A stretch of DNA of 64,000 nt, taken from NCBI GenBank assembly GCA_963705525.1, contig CAVPJW010000006.1, forward strand, positions 186,001 through 250,000, written 5' to 3'. This DNA is from CAVPJW01 sp963705525 (lineage in GTDB: Bacteria; Acidobacteriota; Vicinamibacteria; Vicinamibacterales; CAVPJW01). The first letter of the stretch is position 1. The number at the start of each line of letters is the position of its first letter. The notes below the pieces were generated by a model. The model was not told the DNA's origin. It worked only from the letters and a program-made list of their open reading frames with translations, and ran no database searches. Shown here in pieces: positions 19,182 to 28,127 of this stretch. Made by a program: the position numbers and the translations under genes.

Positions 19182-20789
19182 ATGACGGTCATGCGCTCGC
19201 TGAGGGCACTCGTCATCCTGTCGCTCACCAGCGTCGCTGTCGGGAGCCGTGCGAGTGGACCCGCGCATGGCGCTCCGGAGAGCGCAATCGATCGCGCGTT
19301 CGCCAGGTACTGGCGCGCAAGCAATCCGCGCGACGCCGAACGTGCGGCCGATGATGTCCTCAAGACGGGCATCGACTTCGATTCGGCGTTCGCGCGCCTC
19401 AAGAGCGGGCGACCCTACGACCGATCGGTGCAGACAGGGGCGATCGTGCTCTCGGTGCGCTCATCGGATCTGATGGAGCACCGGACGCGCGTGCGCATTC
19501 CCGCAGATTACGATCCGTCCACGCCCAGTCCGGTGCGCGTCCAGCTGCACGGCGGCGTCAATCGCCGTCAGGAAGAAGAGCGGCCGCGCGATCGACCGAA
19601 CCCTATCGAGGGCGCACGCGAGATCTACGTGCTGCCGACCGCGACGGCGGACGCGGCCTGGTGGCACTACAACCAGGTCGAGAACATTCTCTCGGTGCTC
19701 GACCAGGTGAAGCGCACGTACAACGTGGACGAAAACCGCGTGCACCTGACCGGGATTTCCGACGGTGCAACCGGTGCGTACTTCATGGCGCTCAAGGACA
19801 CCACGCCGTGGTCCAGTTTCCTGCCGCTCATCGGACACCTGCGCGTCCTGTCGAGCGGCATGACGGGCGTGGACGGCGAGCTGTATTTGTCGAACCTCGT
19901 GAACAAGCCCTTCTTCGTCGTCAATGGCGGCCGCGATCCGCTGTATCCGACCTCCTCAGTTGACGCATATATGAGGCTGCTCGAACGCCTGGGTGTAACG
20001 GTCGTCTACCACCCTCTTCCCGAAAGCGGCCACAGCGTGGACTGGTGGCCGGAGGAGCGTGACGAGTTCGAAGCATTCGTCGAGAGTCATCTCAGGGATC
20101 CACTGCCGGATACGTTGTCGTGGACAACTGAACGGACGGACCGCTACAACCGCGCCCATTGGCTTGTCATCACCAGGCTCGGCGAGTCGGAAGGCGACGC
20201 GATATTCCCCGATGACAACACCGTCGAGCAGGGGCCGCGCGACTTCGGCGTTCGCCTGACCTCAGACCAGTCGGTTGCCCGCATTCAACAGGTCGTGGGT
20301 GGTTCGGACGCCGCCGCGCTCGGACTCGTGAAAGGCGATCTCATCATCGAGATCAACGGTCGTGCGATCCATGGAAGCGGGGACCTGGTCGATGCGCTCT
20401 CCGATCACGAGCTCGGCACCCCGCTCAGCTTCGTCGTGGAGCGGGACGGACGTCGTGAGGTGCTGGAGAAGACATTTCCTCCGCCGCCAGGCATTCCCGT
20501 GTTTCGCCACAGAAAGCCCGCGGGCCGCGTGGATCTGGTTCGCTCGGGCAATACCGTCACTGCCCGCACGAAAGGCGTTCGCACCTTTGTGTTGTTGATA
20601 TCTCCGGATCGGTTCGACTTTTCGAACCCGATCAAGGTCGTGGTGAACGACCGGGTTGCCTTCGAAGGACTGGTGAAGAAAGACGTCACGAGTCTTCTTC
20701 ACTGGGCCGCCCGGGACAACGATCGGACGATGTTGTTTGGAGCCGAGGTGTCGATCGATGCGCCGCCGGCGGTCAGACCCGGACGCTGA
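19182..20789 (+). CDS. Exported alpha/beta-hydrolase (esterase) fused to a PDZ domain
   Basis: 535 residues. A signal peptide (RALVILSLTSVAVGS) precedes an esterase/PHB-depolymerase-like domain (about 90-310) with the nucleophile elbow TGISDGATGAY, an acidic member in NGGRDPLYP and a His in ESGHSVDWW. A PDZ domain follows (about 355-430; VVGGSDAAALGLVKGDLIIEIN). The last 100 residues form a beta-rich region. PDZ domains in periplasmic enzymes often bind C-termini or control activity. The substrate is unknown. The first ATG is used; one at 19191 is also possible. Confidence 0.8.
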   Translation: MTVMRSLRALVILSLTSVAVGSRASGPAHGAPESAIDRAFARYWRASNPRDAERAADDVLKTGIDFDSAFARLKSGRPYDRSVQTGAIVLSVRSSDLMEHRTRVRIPADYDPSTPSPVRVQLHGGVNRRQEEERPRDRPNPIEGAREIYVLPTATADAAWWHYNQVENILSVLDQVKRTYNVDENRVHLTGISDGATGAYFMALKDTTPWSSFLPLIGHLRVLSSGMTGVDGELYLSNLVNKPFFVVNGGRDPLYPTSSVDAYMRLLERLGVTVVYHPLPESGHSVDWWPEERDEFEAFVESHLRDPLPDTLSWTTERTDRYNRAHWLVITRLGESEGDAIFPDDNTVEQGPRDFGVRLTSDQSVARIQQVVGGSDAAALGLVKGDLIIEINGRAIHGSGDLVDALSDHELGTPLSFVVERDGRREVLEKTFPPPPGIPVFRHRKPAGRVDLVRSGNTVTARTKGVRTFVLLISPDRFDFSNPIKVVVNDRVAFEGLVKKDVTSLLHWAARDNDRTMLFGAEVSIDAPPAVRPGR

Positions 20790-20840
20790 CATTCAGCGTG
20801 CCGCCGTCGGAATCTGTCAAAGAAGAGAACGTCACAGCAA

Positions 20841-21020
20841 TCACGGTGCCACGACCACCTCAGCGTGACGCGTCAATCTATCAGTGAACGCGAAGTGGCG
20901 CATGTGGCCCTCGCCCTCGCGTGTCGCACCGTTGAGACTTGTCCGTCCGTTGTATAGGACATCGCTCAGAGAGTTTCCTGCTGTTCCTTTGCCGCAATTC
21001 ACGTTTGCCTGGTACACACC
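20841..21020 (-). pseudogene. Possible 3' remnant of a coding gene
   Basis: In this 291-base gap, the minus strand reads about 60 residues that look protein-like (VYQANVNCGKGTAGNSLSD, then HMRHFAFTDRLTRHAEVVVAP, stop at 20841). There is no start codon or ribosome-binding site, and upstream the frame runs into the Rieske gene in antisense. I could not assign a family. It may be a decayed gene end or chance. Confidence 0.25.
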
Positions 21021-21080
21021 TTGCTCAACGAGTCGTGACCGACCCAGGGCCGAGCATTCGAGAAAACACGGAGGAGACGC

Positions 21081-21578
21081 GTGCAGGAAGAAGGAACTGA
21101 CGAGCTGAGTCGCTTTCCCCAGCGTTCGACACGGAGAGATTTCTGCGCGAGCGTCTGCCACGCGGCGTCGCTGATTGCGGTGGGGTCTGTGATACCGGCG
21201 TGCGGCGGCAGTCCGACGTCGCCATCTTCAGGGGCTCCATCGCTCGCCGTGGTGAACGCGAGCGTGGCGAATGGCGCGGTGGTCGTGAATATCGATGCGA
21301 CGTCGCCGCTTGCGAGCGTCGGCGGCGCTGCACTGGTGCAGAGCTCGGCCCGAACGTTGCTCGTCGCCCACACCGGGCAGGATGCCTTCACGGCACTGAC
21401 GGCGATGTGCACGCACGAAGCCTGTACGGTTACCGGGTTTCAGAGCGGGCACTACGTATGCCCCTGCCATGGATCGCAGTACAGCACCAGCGGACAGGTG
21501 TTGAGCGGACCCGCGCCGCGAGCCCTCCAGCAGTTTCCGGCTCAATTCGCCAACGGCACCCTGACGATCACGGTCTGA
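21081..21578 (+). CDS. Tat-exported Rieske [2Fe-2S] lipoprotein
   Basis: 165 residues from GTG 21081, preceded by GGAGGAG. The N-terminus has a twin-Arg motif (STRRDFCAS) and a hydrophobic stretch ending in a lipobox-like VIPAC (Cys about 41). The C-terminal Rieske domain has box I CTHEAC (110-115) and box II CPCHGS (127-132), giving two Cys and two His cluster ligands plus the disulfide pair Cys115/Cys129. It is a short stand-alone electron-transfer protein on the outer face of a membrane. There is no cytochrome b or oxygenase partner nearby, so its redox partner is unknown. Confidence 0.9.
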   Translation: MQEEGTDELSRFPQRSTRRDFCASVCHAASLIAVGSVIPACGGSPTSPSSGAPSLAVVNASVANGAVVVNIDATSPLASVGGAALVQSSARTLLVAHTGQDAFTALTAMCTHEACTVTGFQSGHYVCPCHGSQYSTSGQVLSGPAPRALQQFPAQFANGTLTITV

Positions 21579-21600
21579 GGGGGACGACGGGAGGGAACGC

Positions 21601-21667
21601 AGTTCTTAGTGCTTGGTGCTTTGTTCTTGGTTCTGAACTAAGCACGAAGAACTAAGAACCAAGAACT
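21601..21667. repeat. Heptad tandem repeat arranged as an inverted repeat
   Basis: About five 7-bp units (agttctt, agtgctt, ggtgctt, tgttctt, ggttctg) are followed at once by units of the opposite sense (aactaag, cacgaag, aactaag, aaccaag, aactact). The two halves can pair over roughly 33 positions with a few mismatches. It fills the gap between convergent Rieske and SnoaL-like genes and could act as a two-way terminator. Confidence 0.75.
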
Positions 21668-21678
21668 ACTGAAGTTCC

Positions 21679-22128
21679 CTAATCCACCTCCGTGTGATGC
21701 GCGTGGATGCAGAGCCACCGGCCACCTTCTCGCACGAAGATGCGTGTCGACTTGCCTCGCGAGCTGAAATGTTTCCCCTCCACGGTGCCGGCGTCGGTCC
21801 AGTAGTACGTGATCCAGCCCACGTCTCCGCGAATTGTCACGGCTGGTTGATGCATGTCGGTGTGGATGTTCTTCGCCCGCTCCAGGTACTCCCGATAGTT
21901 CGCAACCTCGGCCTCTTTCCCTTCAGCCAGGTAGACATCGGTCTCGCCGAATGACGTGAACGCCGGGTGCAGGTACGACGCGTAGCGCTCGAGGTCGCCT
22001 TTCTCGATGGCGTCCCACATGGCCGTCAGCGTCGTCTTGATCTCGGTTGCGTCACGTGATTCGGTCGACTGAGCGGCCGCCGTCGTCGCCACGAAGAGCG
22101 CCGCCATGCACAGAACGCCTCGCATCAT
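21679..22128 (-). CDS. Exported SnoaL/NTF2-like protein
   Basis: 149 residues from ATG 22128, preceded by GGAGGG. A signal peptide (VLCMAALFVATTAAAQ) precedes an NTF2-like cone fold: an N-terminal helix (EIKTTLTAMWDAIEKGDLERYASYLHP) and sheet strands ending in STRIFVREGGRWLCIHAHHTEVD. Members are small-molecule binders, isomerases or ketosteroid-like enzymes; DUF4440-type nuclear transport factor proteins look the same. No catalytic claim can be made. It is divergent from the kelch gene with a 54-base shared promoter region. Confidence 0.82.
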   Translation of the reverse strand: MMRGVLCMAALFVATTAAAQSTESRDATEIKTTLTAMWDAIEKGDLERYASYLHPAFTSFGETDVYLAEGKEAEVANYREYLERAKNIHTDMHQPAVTIRGDVGWITYYWTDAGTVEGKHFSSRGKSTRIFVREGGRWLCIHAHHTEVD

Positions 22129-22182
22129 GTCGTCCCTCCAGATTGTCGTGCCGGCCCGCATGCGTCTCGCGTCGGACGCACT

Positions 22183-23325
22183 ATGATACGTTCGACTCGA
22201 ATCCTCCATATGGGAATTGAAAAACTCAGAACGGCACTTCTTGTCGGCCTGGCGACGGCCGTCTTTACGTCGGCCGGAATTCACCCCCGAGCGCAGGCGC
22301 CAGCACGCGGTGACCCGTCTGCGTGGAGAGTGGAAGCCGGCCCGCGACTCCCGGAACCCGTTGCCAATAACGCCGTGACCGGCGCGACGATCGACGGACG
22401 CGCGCTCGTCTTCAGCTTCCTCGGCATTGGCGCCGCGCGAGACTACCGCGCCATTGTGCGGAGCGCCTATCAACTGGATGTGCGGCGTGGCCTGTGGGAG
22501 CGACTGCCGGATGTACCCGGCCGGGCTGGACGACTGGCCGCGACTGCGCAATCGCTCAACGGCCGCGTGTACGTATTCGGCGGATACGAGGTCGCCGCCG
22601 ATGCGAAAGAAACGACCGCGTCGGCGACGGACATCTACGACATCGCATCCCGCGCCTACACGCGGGGCGCCGACATTCCGATTCCCGTGGACGACTCAGT
22701 GTCGGGGGTCTGGCGCGACCGGCTCATCTATCTCGTCGGCGGCTGGTCCATGTCCGCCAACGTCGCGGTGGTCCAGATCTACGATCCCGCTCGAGACGAG
22801 TGGCAGCAGGCGACGCCCATGATCGGGACTGCTGTGTTCGGCCACGCCGGCGGCATTGTTCGAGACGCGATCGTGTATTGCGGCGGGGCGAAGATGAACG
22901 CGCCCGGGACGCCGAAGTACCTTCCTTCGAGCGACTGTTATCGAGGCGACATCAGTCCGTCGAGCCCCGCCACCATCGCCTGGCGCCGAATCGCCTCCAT
23001 GCCGGGCCCGCAGCGTTATCGCATTGCGGCAGGGCCGGTTGAAGCGGGCGGCGTATCCGGCGTGATCTTCATGGGCGGCACGAGCAACCCCTACAACTAC
23101 AACGCAGTCGGATACGACGGGAAGCCTTCGGAGCCCGAACCCTCATCCTGGATCTACGATGTCGTCAACGATCGATGGCTCGCAGGTCCTCGGTCTGCGG
23201 TCGCCACGATGGACCACAGAGGAGTCGCGCACGCGGGCGACGCCTGGTATGTGGTCGGTGGTTTTGCGAAGGGACAGGACGTGACTGCGCACGTCTCGAG
23301 AATCACCGACGGCGCGATCAAGTGA
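22183..23325 (+). CDS. Exported kelch-repeat beta-propeller protein
   Basis: 380 residues; the in-frame ATG at 22210 gives a cleaner signal peptide (LLVGLATAVFTSAG) and may be the real start. Kelch blades are visible: RVYVFGGYEV with ATDIYD, LIYLVGGWSM with VQIYDPARDEW, IVYCGGAKM and WYVVGGFAKG. The fold is a likely six-bladed propeller in the periplasm. Some similar proteins act in sialic acid mutarotation, others in binding; nothing here decides. Its end overlaps the convergent FMN oxidase gene by 8 bases. Confidence 0.8.
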   Translation: MIRSTRILHMGIEKLRTALLVGLATAVFTSAGIHPRAQAPARGDPSAWRVEAGPRLPEPVANNAVTGATIDGRALVFSFLGIGAARDYRAIVRSAYQLDVRRGLWERLPDVPGRAGRLAATAQSLNGRVYVFGGYEVAADAKETTASATDIYDIASRAYTRGADIPIPVDDSVSGVWRDRLIYLVGGWSMSANVAVVQIYDPARDEWQQATPMIGTAVFGHAGGIVRDAIVYCGGAKMNAPGTPKYLPSSDCYRGDISPSSPATIAWRRIASMPGPQRYRIAAGPVEAGGVSGVIFMGGTSNPYNYNAVGYDGKPSEPEPSSWIYDVVNDRWLAGPRSAVATMDHRGVAHAGDAWYVVGGFAKGQDVTAHVSRITDGAIK

Positions 23326-24505
23326 TCCAGGTCGCCGGAACGTCAACATAGGATCGATCGAGCGCCGTAACGGACGGACAACCCAGCAATTTCAGGGTTC
23401 GAACGAGATCGGTTCGCAGGATCTGGATGGCCTTGCGGACGCCCGCTTCGCCTCCCGCGCCGAGTCCGTACGCGTAGGCGCGGCCGACGAGCACCGCCCG
23501 CGCGCCCAGAGAGACCGCCTTCGCAATATCGCCGCCCCTGCGAATGCCACCATCGAGGAGCACGTCTGTCTTTCCCCCGACGGCGGCCATGACTTCCGGC
23601 AGAGCGCGGAGTGTCGGCGACACGCCGTCGAGCTGGCGGCCTCCGTGGTTGGAGACGACGATTGCATTGGCGCCTTCGTCGATCGATCGATTCGCGTCCT
23701 CCGCGGTCAGAACGCCCTTGATGATCAGGGGACCGGTCCATGCGTCGCGTATCCAGCGGAGATCGTCCCACGACACCATCGACTGCTCCAGCGCCGCGCC
23801 GACGTCCGCGTAGAGCATGGGCCCCTGACCGGGCAGCTCGATGTTCGGAAACGTCATCAATCCGCCGTCCCTCAGGAACCCGGCCAGCCACCGCGGGCGG
23901 GTGAGCATCTGGGGCAGGAACGGGAACATCGATCCGATGCGCCGCGTGAGAAGCTCCCGCGATCCGTTCCGGACGTCACGCTCGCGGAGCCCCGCCACAG
24001 GTGTGTCGATGGTGACGACGAGTGCCGAGTAGCCTGCCGCCCGTGCGCGGGCAATCGTGCCGAGCGCGACATCGCGGCCGCCGACAAGATACAGCTGATA
24101 CCACGCCCGCCCGCTGGTCGCGGCTTTGACGTCCTCGAGTCTGCAGCCTGACAGAGTGGACAGCGTATAGATGGTTCCGACGCTGCCTGCAACGCGCGCG
24201 GCCACCTCCTCGCCGCGGGGGTAAAACATCCGGCTGCTCCCGACCGGTGCAAAGATCAGCGGCAGATCTATCGGCTGACCGAGGACGGACGTCTTCAGGT
24301 CGCACTCTGCGATCGCGACGGCATTTCTCGGGCGAAAGGTCACATCGTCGAAGATGCGGCAGTTCTCTTTGAGGGTGACTTCGCCCTCGGCGCCTCCGTC
24401 GATATAGTCGAAGACGACCCGAGGCAGGCGACGCTCCGCGAGGCGGCGAAGGTCGGCGATATTGAGGACGCGCGGCGACTCGACGTTTCCGAACAGGGTC
24501 GACAT
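23318..24505 (-). CDS. FMN-dependent alpha-hydroxy acid dehydrogenase (LldD-like)
   Basis: 395 residues from ATG 24505; a longer open frame upstream is shadow. A TIM-barrel flavoenzyme oxidising L-lactate or another 2-hydroxy acid to the 2-oxo acid. Visible motifs: RVVFDYIDGGAEGE, AWYQLYLVGGRD, LVVTIDTPVAGLRERDVRNG, LIIKGVLTAEDA, the active-site SNHGGRQLDG with catalytic His and Arg, and LLDGGIRRGGDIAKA for FMN phosphate. The exact substrate (lactate, glycolate or mandelate) cannot be told. It stands alone between a convergent kelch gene and a divergent PrsW-like gene. Confidence 0.9.
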   Translation of the reverse strand: MSTLFGNVESPRVLNIADLRRLAERRLPRVVFDYIDGGAEGEVTLKENCRIFDDVTFRPRNAVAIAECDLKTSVLGQPIDLPLIFAPVGSSRMFYPRGEEVAARVAGSVGTIYTLSTLSGCRLEDVKAATSGRAWYQLYLVGGRDVALGTIARARAAGYSALVVTIDTPVAGLRERDVRNGSRELLTRRIGSMFPFLPQMLTRPRWLAGFLRDGGLMTFPNIELPGQGPMLYADVGAALEQSMVSWDDLRWIRDAWTGPLIIKGVLTAEDANRSIDEGANAIVVSNHGGRQLDGVSPTLRALPEVMAAVGGKTDVLLDGGIRRGGDIAKAVSLGARAVLVGRAYAYGLGAGGEAGVRKAIQILRTDLVRTLKLLGCPSVTALDRSYVDVPATWIT

Positions 24506-24628
24506 ACGTTCGGCGTGACCGGTGGCAGATTCCGAAACGCGCGGAGATTCTACTCTATCGGTCAGGGTGGCGGCAGCGACGAGCGTGCTAGGATCGGCCC
24601 GAATCCTTCGGCACTTCAGAGGTTGGAC

Positions 24629-25612
24629 ATGACTTCTGCCCATCCCGATGCGCTCCTTGTCGTACTGGCGGTGGCGGCCGTCTACCTGGTTGTGCTCCGC
24701 GTCATCGATCTCAATGAGCGCGAGCCGCTGTGGTGCATCGTCGTCTTTCTCGCCCTGGGGAACGGCGCGGCCGTGGCGCTGCGGCTCATCGTCGATCCCG
24801 CGACGCTGGAGTTGACGCGCCTGCCAGCGGCGTTCTATTTCGAGCTCGCGACGCTCGCTGCGATTCTGGCCGGCATTGCCATTCTCGGCGCAGCCGAGCA
24901 CGTGCGCGGCTGGTCCGAGTTCACCGATTCGCTCGACGGTATCGTCTACGGCGCGGCTGCGGGCCTCGGGGTGGCAGTCGGGAACACGCTCATCCACGAG
25001 CTGGCGCCGCATGTCTCGATCATCGACACGAACCTTCTGGCGCTGGCATCGACGTCCGCGCTCGCCGGGCTGGCGTACGGCCTGTTTGGCGCCATCGTCG
25101 GCCTCGGGCTTGGATTGACGGTTGACAGTTCACCGACTCGTCGTCTGTTCGGCGTCGCGTTGGGTTTCGCTGGCGCTGTCGCGGCTCACGCGTTCTATCT
25201 GTGGCTGGAGTTTGGCAACACGCTTGGCGGCACGAGTTCGCTCGCCCGAGTGTGGATCGCTCTGTCGCTTCCTCTTCTCTTCGTGGCTGGCGCCGCCATC
25301 CACGCGCTTCGCGTCGAACGGTCGACGATCGAGACCGAGCTCGCCAGCGAAGTCTCGTCGGGTCTCGTGACCGCAAGCGACCTCGACCGCGTACGCCGTC
25401 GCGGACGACGAACCCTCGATTACTCCGTCGCGCTCATCTCGGGTCGAATTGGTCATCTGGCGCAGATGATGACCCGTCACAACAGACAGGTGCAGCTCGC
25501 CCTCACCAAGCGGCGCCTCGCCGCCGCTCGCAGTGCCGGACGACGGACCGTCCTCGAGCGCGAAGTCGAACATCTGCGCGCCGCCGTGAGCGCCCTGGGG
25601 CAGGAGCGCTGA
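24629..25612 (+). CDS. PrsW-like multi-spanning membrane protein lacking the usual Glu motifs
   Basis: 327 residues with about seven hydrophobic helices. It matches the PrsW pattern in places: DLNEREPLWCIVVF near the start, DSLDGIVYGAAAGLGVAVGNTL in the middle and a conserved His in AAHAFYLWLE. However, the paired Glu motif expected before this (EE-x-x-K) reads FELATL, and the usual EN after GLG reads GN. So it may not be an active protease. A cytoplasmic coiled tail (about 230-327) is Arg-rich. The next gene, a zinc peptidase, starts directly after its stop. Confidence 0.7.
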   Translation: MTSAHPDALLVVLAVAAVYLVVLRVIDLNEREPLWCIVVFLALGNGAAVALRLIVDPATLELTRLPAAFYFELATLAAILAGIAILGAAEHVRGWSEFTDSLDGIVYGAAAGLGVAVGNTLIHELAPHVSIIDTNLLALASTSALAGLAYGLFGAIVGLGLGLTVDSSPTRRLFGVALGFAGAVAAHAFYLWLEFGNTLGGTSSLARVWIALSLPLLFVAGAAIHALRVERSTIETELASEVSSGLVTASDLDRVRRRGRRTLDYSVALISGRIGHLAQMMTRHNRQVQLALTKRRLAAARSAGRRTVLEREVEHLRAAVSALGQER

Positions 25613-26680
25613 ATGAGGCACTGGGCACCGTTGACGATCATTTCCGTGGTCGCCGCAGGCGCAGCGACGAGGGCACCGGACGCGCTACCCCTGCCGCTCC
25701 CCGTCGTGGTCGCCGACACGAAGAAGAGTCTCGACGAGTTCTGGCAGCGCCAGGTCGCCAACTACAAGTCACCGACCGACCTTGCGCCGTATACGCCGGG
25801 GCCTCTCGCTCCGTGCCGCGTGGACGAAGACCGGAATGCGTACTTTTGTCCGGACACCGGCGGCATCTATTACGACGCGGCGTTCCTCGAAGAATATCTC
25901 GGGGAGATCGGCCAGTATGCTCCCGCGTTCATTTTGGCGCACGAGTGGGGCCACCACGTTCAGCAGCTGCTCGGGCTCAAGAGCGCGTCTGTTGGCCTCT
26001 GGCCGATTCAACTGGAGCTCCAGGCCGACTGCTTCGCGGGCCAGTACATGCGCGACGTGACCGCGCGCGTGGGGAAGCAGGCGGTCAATCAGGCCGTCGT
26101 CTCGCTCTTTCAAGTAGGCGACAAGGGCACCGTGCCCTGGTTCGATCGTGGGGCTCACGGGCGTCCCGGACAGCGGATCGACGGGTTCAATGAAGGTTTG
26201 GAAGGCCGACCGTGCGCGGCCGACACCTTCTTCGAGCGTCTCGGGATGGATCTCAATTCGACGACCCAGCCTCCAACACCCACGAAGGGCTCGCTCGCAG
26301 AGCGCCTGCCCGAGGAGATTGGACGCTTCAAGCGTGAAAACGTGAAGCGGTCTCAACGTCTCATCGGGGCGGGCGCGACCGAGATGATCGAGTCCGTCTA
26401 CCGTTCTTCGGACGGCGTGGCCGTGTCGGTCATCGTGGCGGCGTTCGTGGATCGGGACCAAACCCAGGCGGTGCTCGACGTCCTGGCCGAGAACATCGGA
26501 AAACAGGGCCTCAAGGAGTCGCGGCGAACGCCCGTGGTGTCGGTCTCGCACGATCCACTCGGGACGATCCTGCTCTTTCAGGGAGCGACGGAGGTCGTCA
26601 TCTGGAACAATATCCAGGTGCTCGGTTTTGTCGAGGGGCCGCACGACTACGCGTGGGAGCTCGCGACGCGGATCCTGTGA
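25613..26680 (+). CDS. YpfJ-type neutral zinc metallopeptidase
   Basis: 355 residues. The zinc motif HEWGHHVQ lies at about 110-117, and a third ligand candidate is the Glu of QLELQADCFAGQY about 20 residues on, typical of the putative neutral zinc metallopeptidase family. CPDTGGIYYDAAFL precedes the motif as in other members. A weak signal sequence is present at the N-terminus. The C-terminal third (about 240-355) is extra and of unknown role. It follows the PrsW-like gene without a gap, so the two are translationally linked. Confidence 0.88.
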   Translation: MRHWAPLTIISVVAAGAATRAPDALPLPLPVVVADTKKSLDEFWQRQVANYKSPTDLAPYTPGPLAPCRVDEDRNAYFCPDTGGIYYDAAFLEEYLGEIGQYAPAFILAHEWGHHVQQLLGLKSASVGLWPIQLELQADCFAGQYMRDVTARVGKQAVNQAVVSLFQVGDKGTVPWFDRGAHGRPGQRIDGFNEGLEGRPCAADTFFERLGMDLNSTTQPPTPTKGSLAERLPEEIGRFKRENVKRSQRLIGAGATEMIESVYRSSDGVAVSVIVAAFVDRDQTQAVLDVLAENIGKQGLKESRRTPVVSVSHDPLGTILLFQGATEVVIWNNIQVLGFVEGPHDYAWELATRIL

Positions 26681-26683
26681 GCG

Positions 26684-28108
26684 TCACTCCGGCGGGCGCC
26701 GATCGCTTCCTGCGAAGGGTTGGGGACGTGCCTGCGTGATGGATTCCTGCCCGGCCGTGTCGGCGCGCTCGCCGCGGCCCAACAGGATGCGCTGACCGGG
26801 GCTGGCGACTCGTCCCGGTCCAGGAGTGTTCGACAGATCCACGATCTTGAGATTCGTGTACACGACTCGTGTGCCGGGTTTCTCGACCAACAGGCCCATG
26901 TATCCCTGGACGTCGTCCGGCGCATCGACGTCGAAGAGGAACGCCCCGTTGACGAAACCGCGCAGCTTCCGCACGCTGATCTCGACCGCGAGATGATTGG
27001 TCTGTCCGAGTCCCCATCGAGCCGCTGACGCCGTTCCCTGAAAGAGCCGCTGCGACACGCCATTCCTGCACACGGTCAGCGTCGATCCTCCAGCCGCGCC
27101 GAGCAGGAAGGTGTAGTACAGGGTGTTGGTGGCGGACTTGCGGCCGAATTTCAGGCCGGCGGGCGCAAGACCCTTGACTGGCCGCATCAACACCTCGATG
27201 CGCGCATTGGCCGGATGATCGCCCAGGTCCTCGAGGGAGAATTCACACGTCGATCCGGAAGGATTGACGTTTTCGACGGAGTAGCCGCCCTCGCTATACG
27301 ATCTGTTGCAGTACGGACCGGTATCGATTGGGTACTTTGGGTTCGTCGACAGGTCGTCGTCAACGATGATCGATCCGCCGGGTGTCGGCACGACATTCGC
27401 GGCCGGGGCGGGCGCCGGCGGCACGAGGGACACCACTCGGAGATCGCTGAAGACCACTTCGAGACCCGGCGTCCCCACATCGAGCCCGATCTGCCCGGAA
27501 ATCGTCTCAGTAGCGTCAAGATTCGCGACGATCTTGCCGTTGACGATCGCTTGAATGGCCTTCCCGCGGATCTCGACAGCCAACCGGTTCGTGGAGCCCA
27601 GACCAGGCTTGACGGCGGCGTCCTTCGTTGTGTCGATCTGAGACTGCCACGTGCCATTGACCTTGCGATCCAGGCGATAGCTGCCGTTGCCCTGGACCGT
27701 CAACGCGTATCCGTTCAACAGGTCGGCGCTCATGCCATATCGCAGACCGAAGTTCCCATCCTCGGGGCCCTGGCGGAGACGCGCGGTCAGTTCGATTCGC
27801 ACGTCGCCGCTGAACCCGCTTGTTGAGGAGACGAGAAAGTAGCAGCCGTTCTGTGGATCGGAGTCGCTAAAGATTAGCCCGCCGTCGCCGTTGACCCCGC
27901 GGCAGTTCTGGTTCTCGAAGGCGAAGCCCTCTGTGAGCGCATCCTGGAACAAGACCGGACCCAGGGATGATGACGGCGCGACGATCTGATCAGGCGGCGA
28001 GCCGCCCACCGCATGCCACGAGCCGACCGGCCTGGTGGCGAAGACGATCAACGCCACCAGGGCCGGCACGACTCGGAGTGGTGAGCTGCGGCCTTCGCGG
28101 TTCGTCAC
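26684..28108 (-). CDS. Exported protein with two LamG/DUF1080-like jelly-roll domains
   Basis: 474 residues from GTG 28108, with AAAGG upstream. A hydrophobic export signal (VVPALVALIVFATRPVG) is followed by two related beta-sandwich domains: about 55-215 (FENQNCRG, RLAVEIRGKAIQAIVNGKIVANLDA, GLDVGTPGLEVVFSDLRVVSL) and about 235-420 (YSVENVNPSGSTCEFS, LAVEISVRKLRGFVNGAFLFDVDAPDDVQGYMGLLVEK). The repeated NRLAVEI/NHLAVEI block shows internal duplication. Such domains bind or cleave carbohydrates. Function is unproved; two hydrolase-type genes follow on the other strand. A 20-bp palindrome sits upstream. Confidence 0.68.
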   Translation of the reverse strand: MTNREGRSSPLRVVPALVALIVFATRPVGSWHAVGGSPPDQIVAPSSSLGPVLFQDALTEGFAFENQNCRGVNGDGGLIFSDSDPQNGCYFLVSSTSGFSGDVRIELTARLRQGPEDGNFGLRYGMSADLLNGYALTVQGNGSYRLDRKVNGTWQSQIDTTKDAAVKPGLGSTNRLAVEIRGKAIQAIVNGKIVANLDATETISGQIGLDVGTPGLEVVFSDLRVVSLVPPAPAPAANVVPTPGGSIIVDDDLSTNPKYPIDTGPYCNRSYSEGGYSVENVNPSGSTCEFSLEDLGDHPANARIEVLMRPVKGLAPAGLKFGRKSATNTLYYTFLLGAAGGSTLTVCRNGVSQRLFQGTASAARWGLGQTNHLAVEISVRKLRGFVNGAFLFDVDAPDDVQGYMGLLVEKPGTRVVYTNLKIVDLSNTPGPGRVASPGQRILLGRGERADTAGQESITQARPQPFAGSDRRPPE

Positions 28109-28127
28109 AAGCCTTTTCGAGGCGGCA

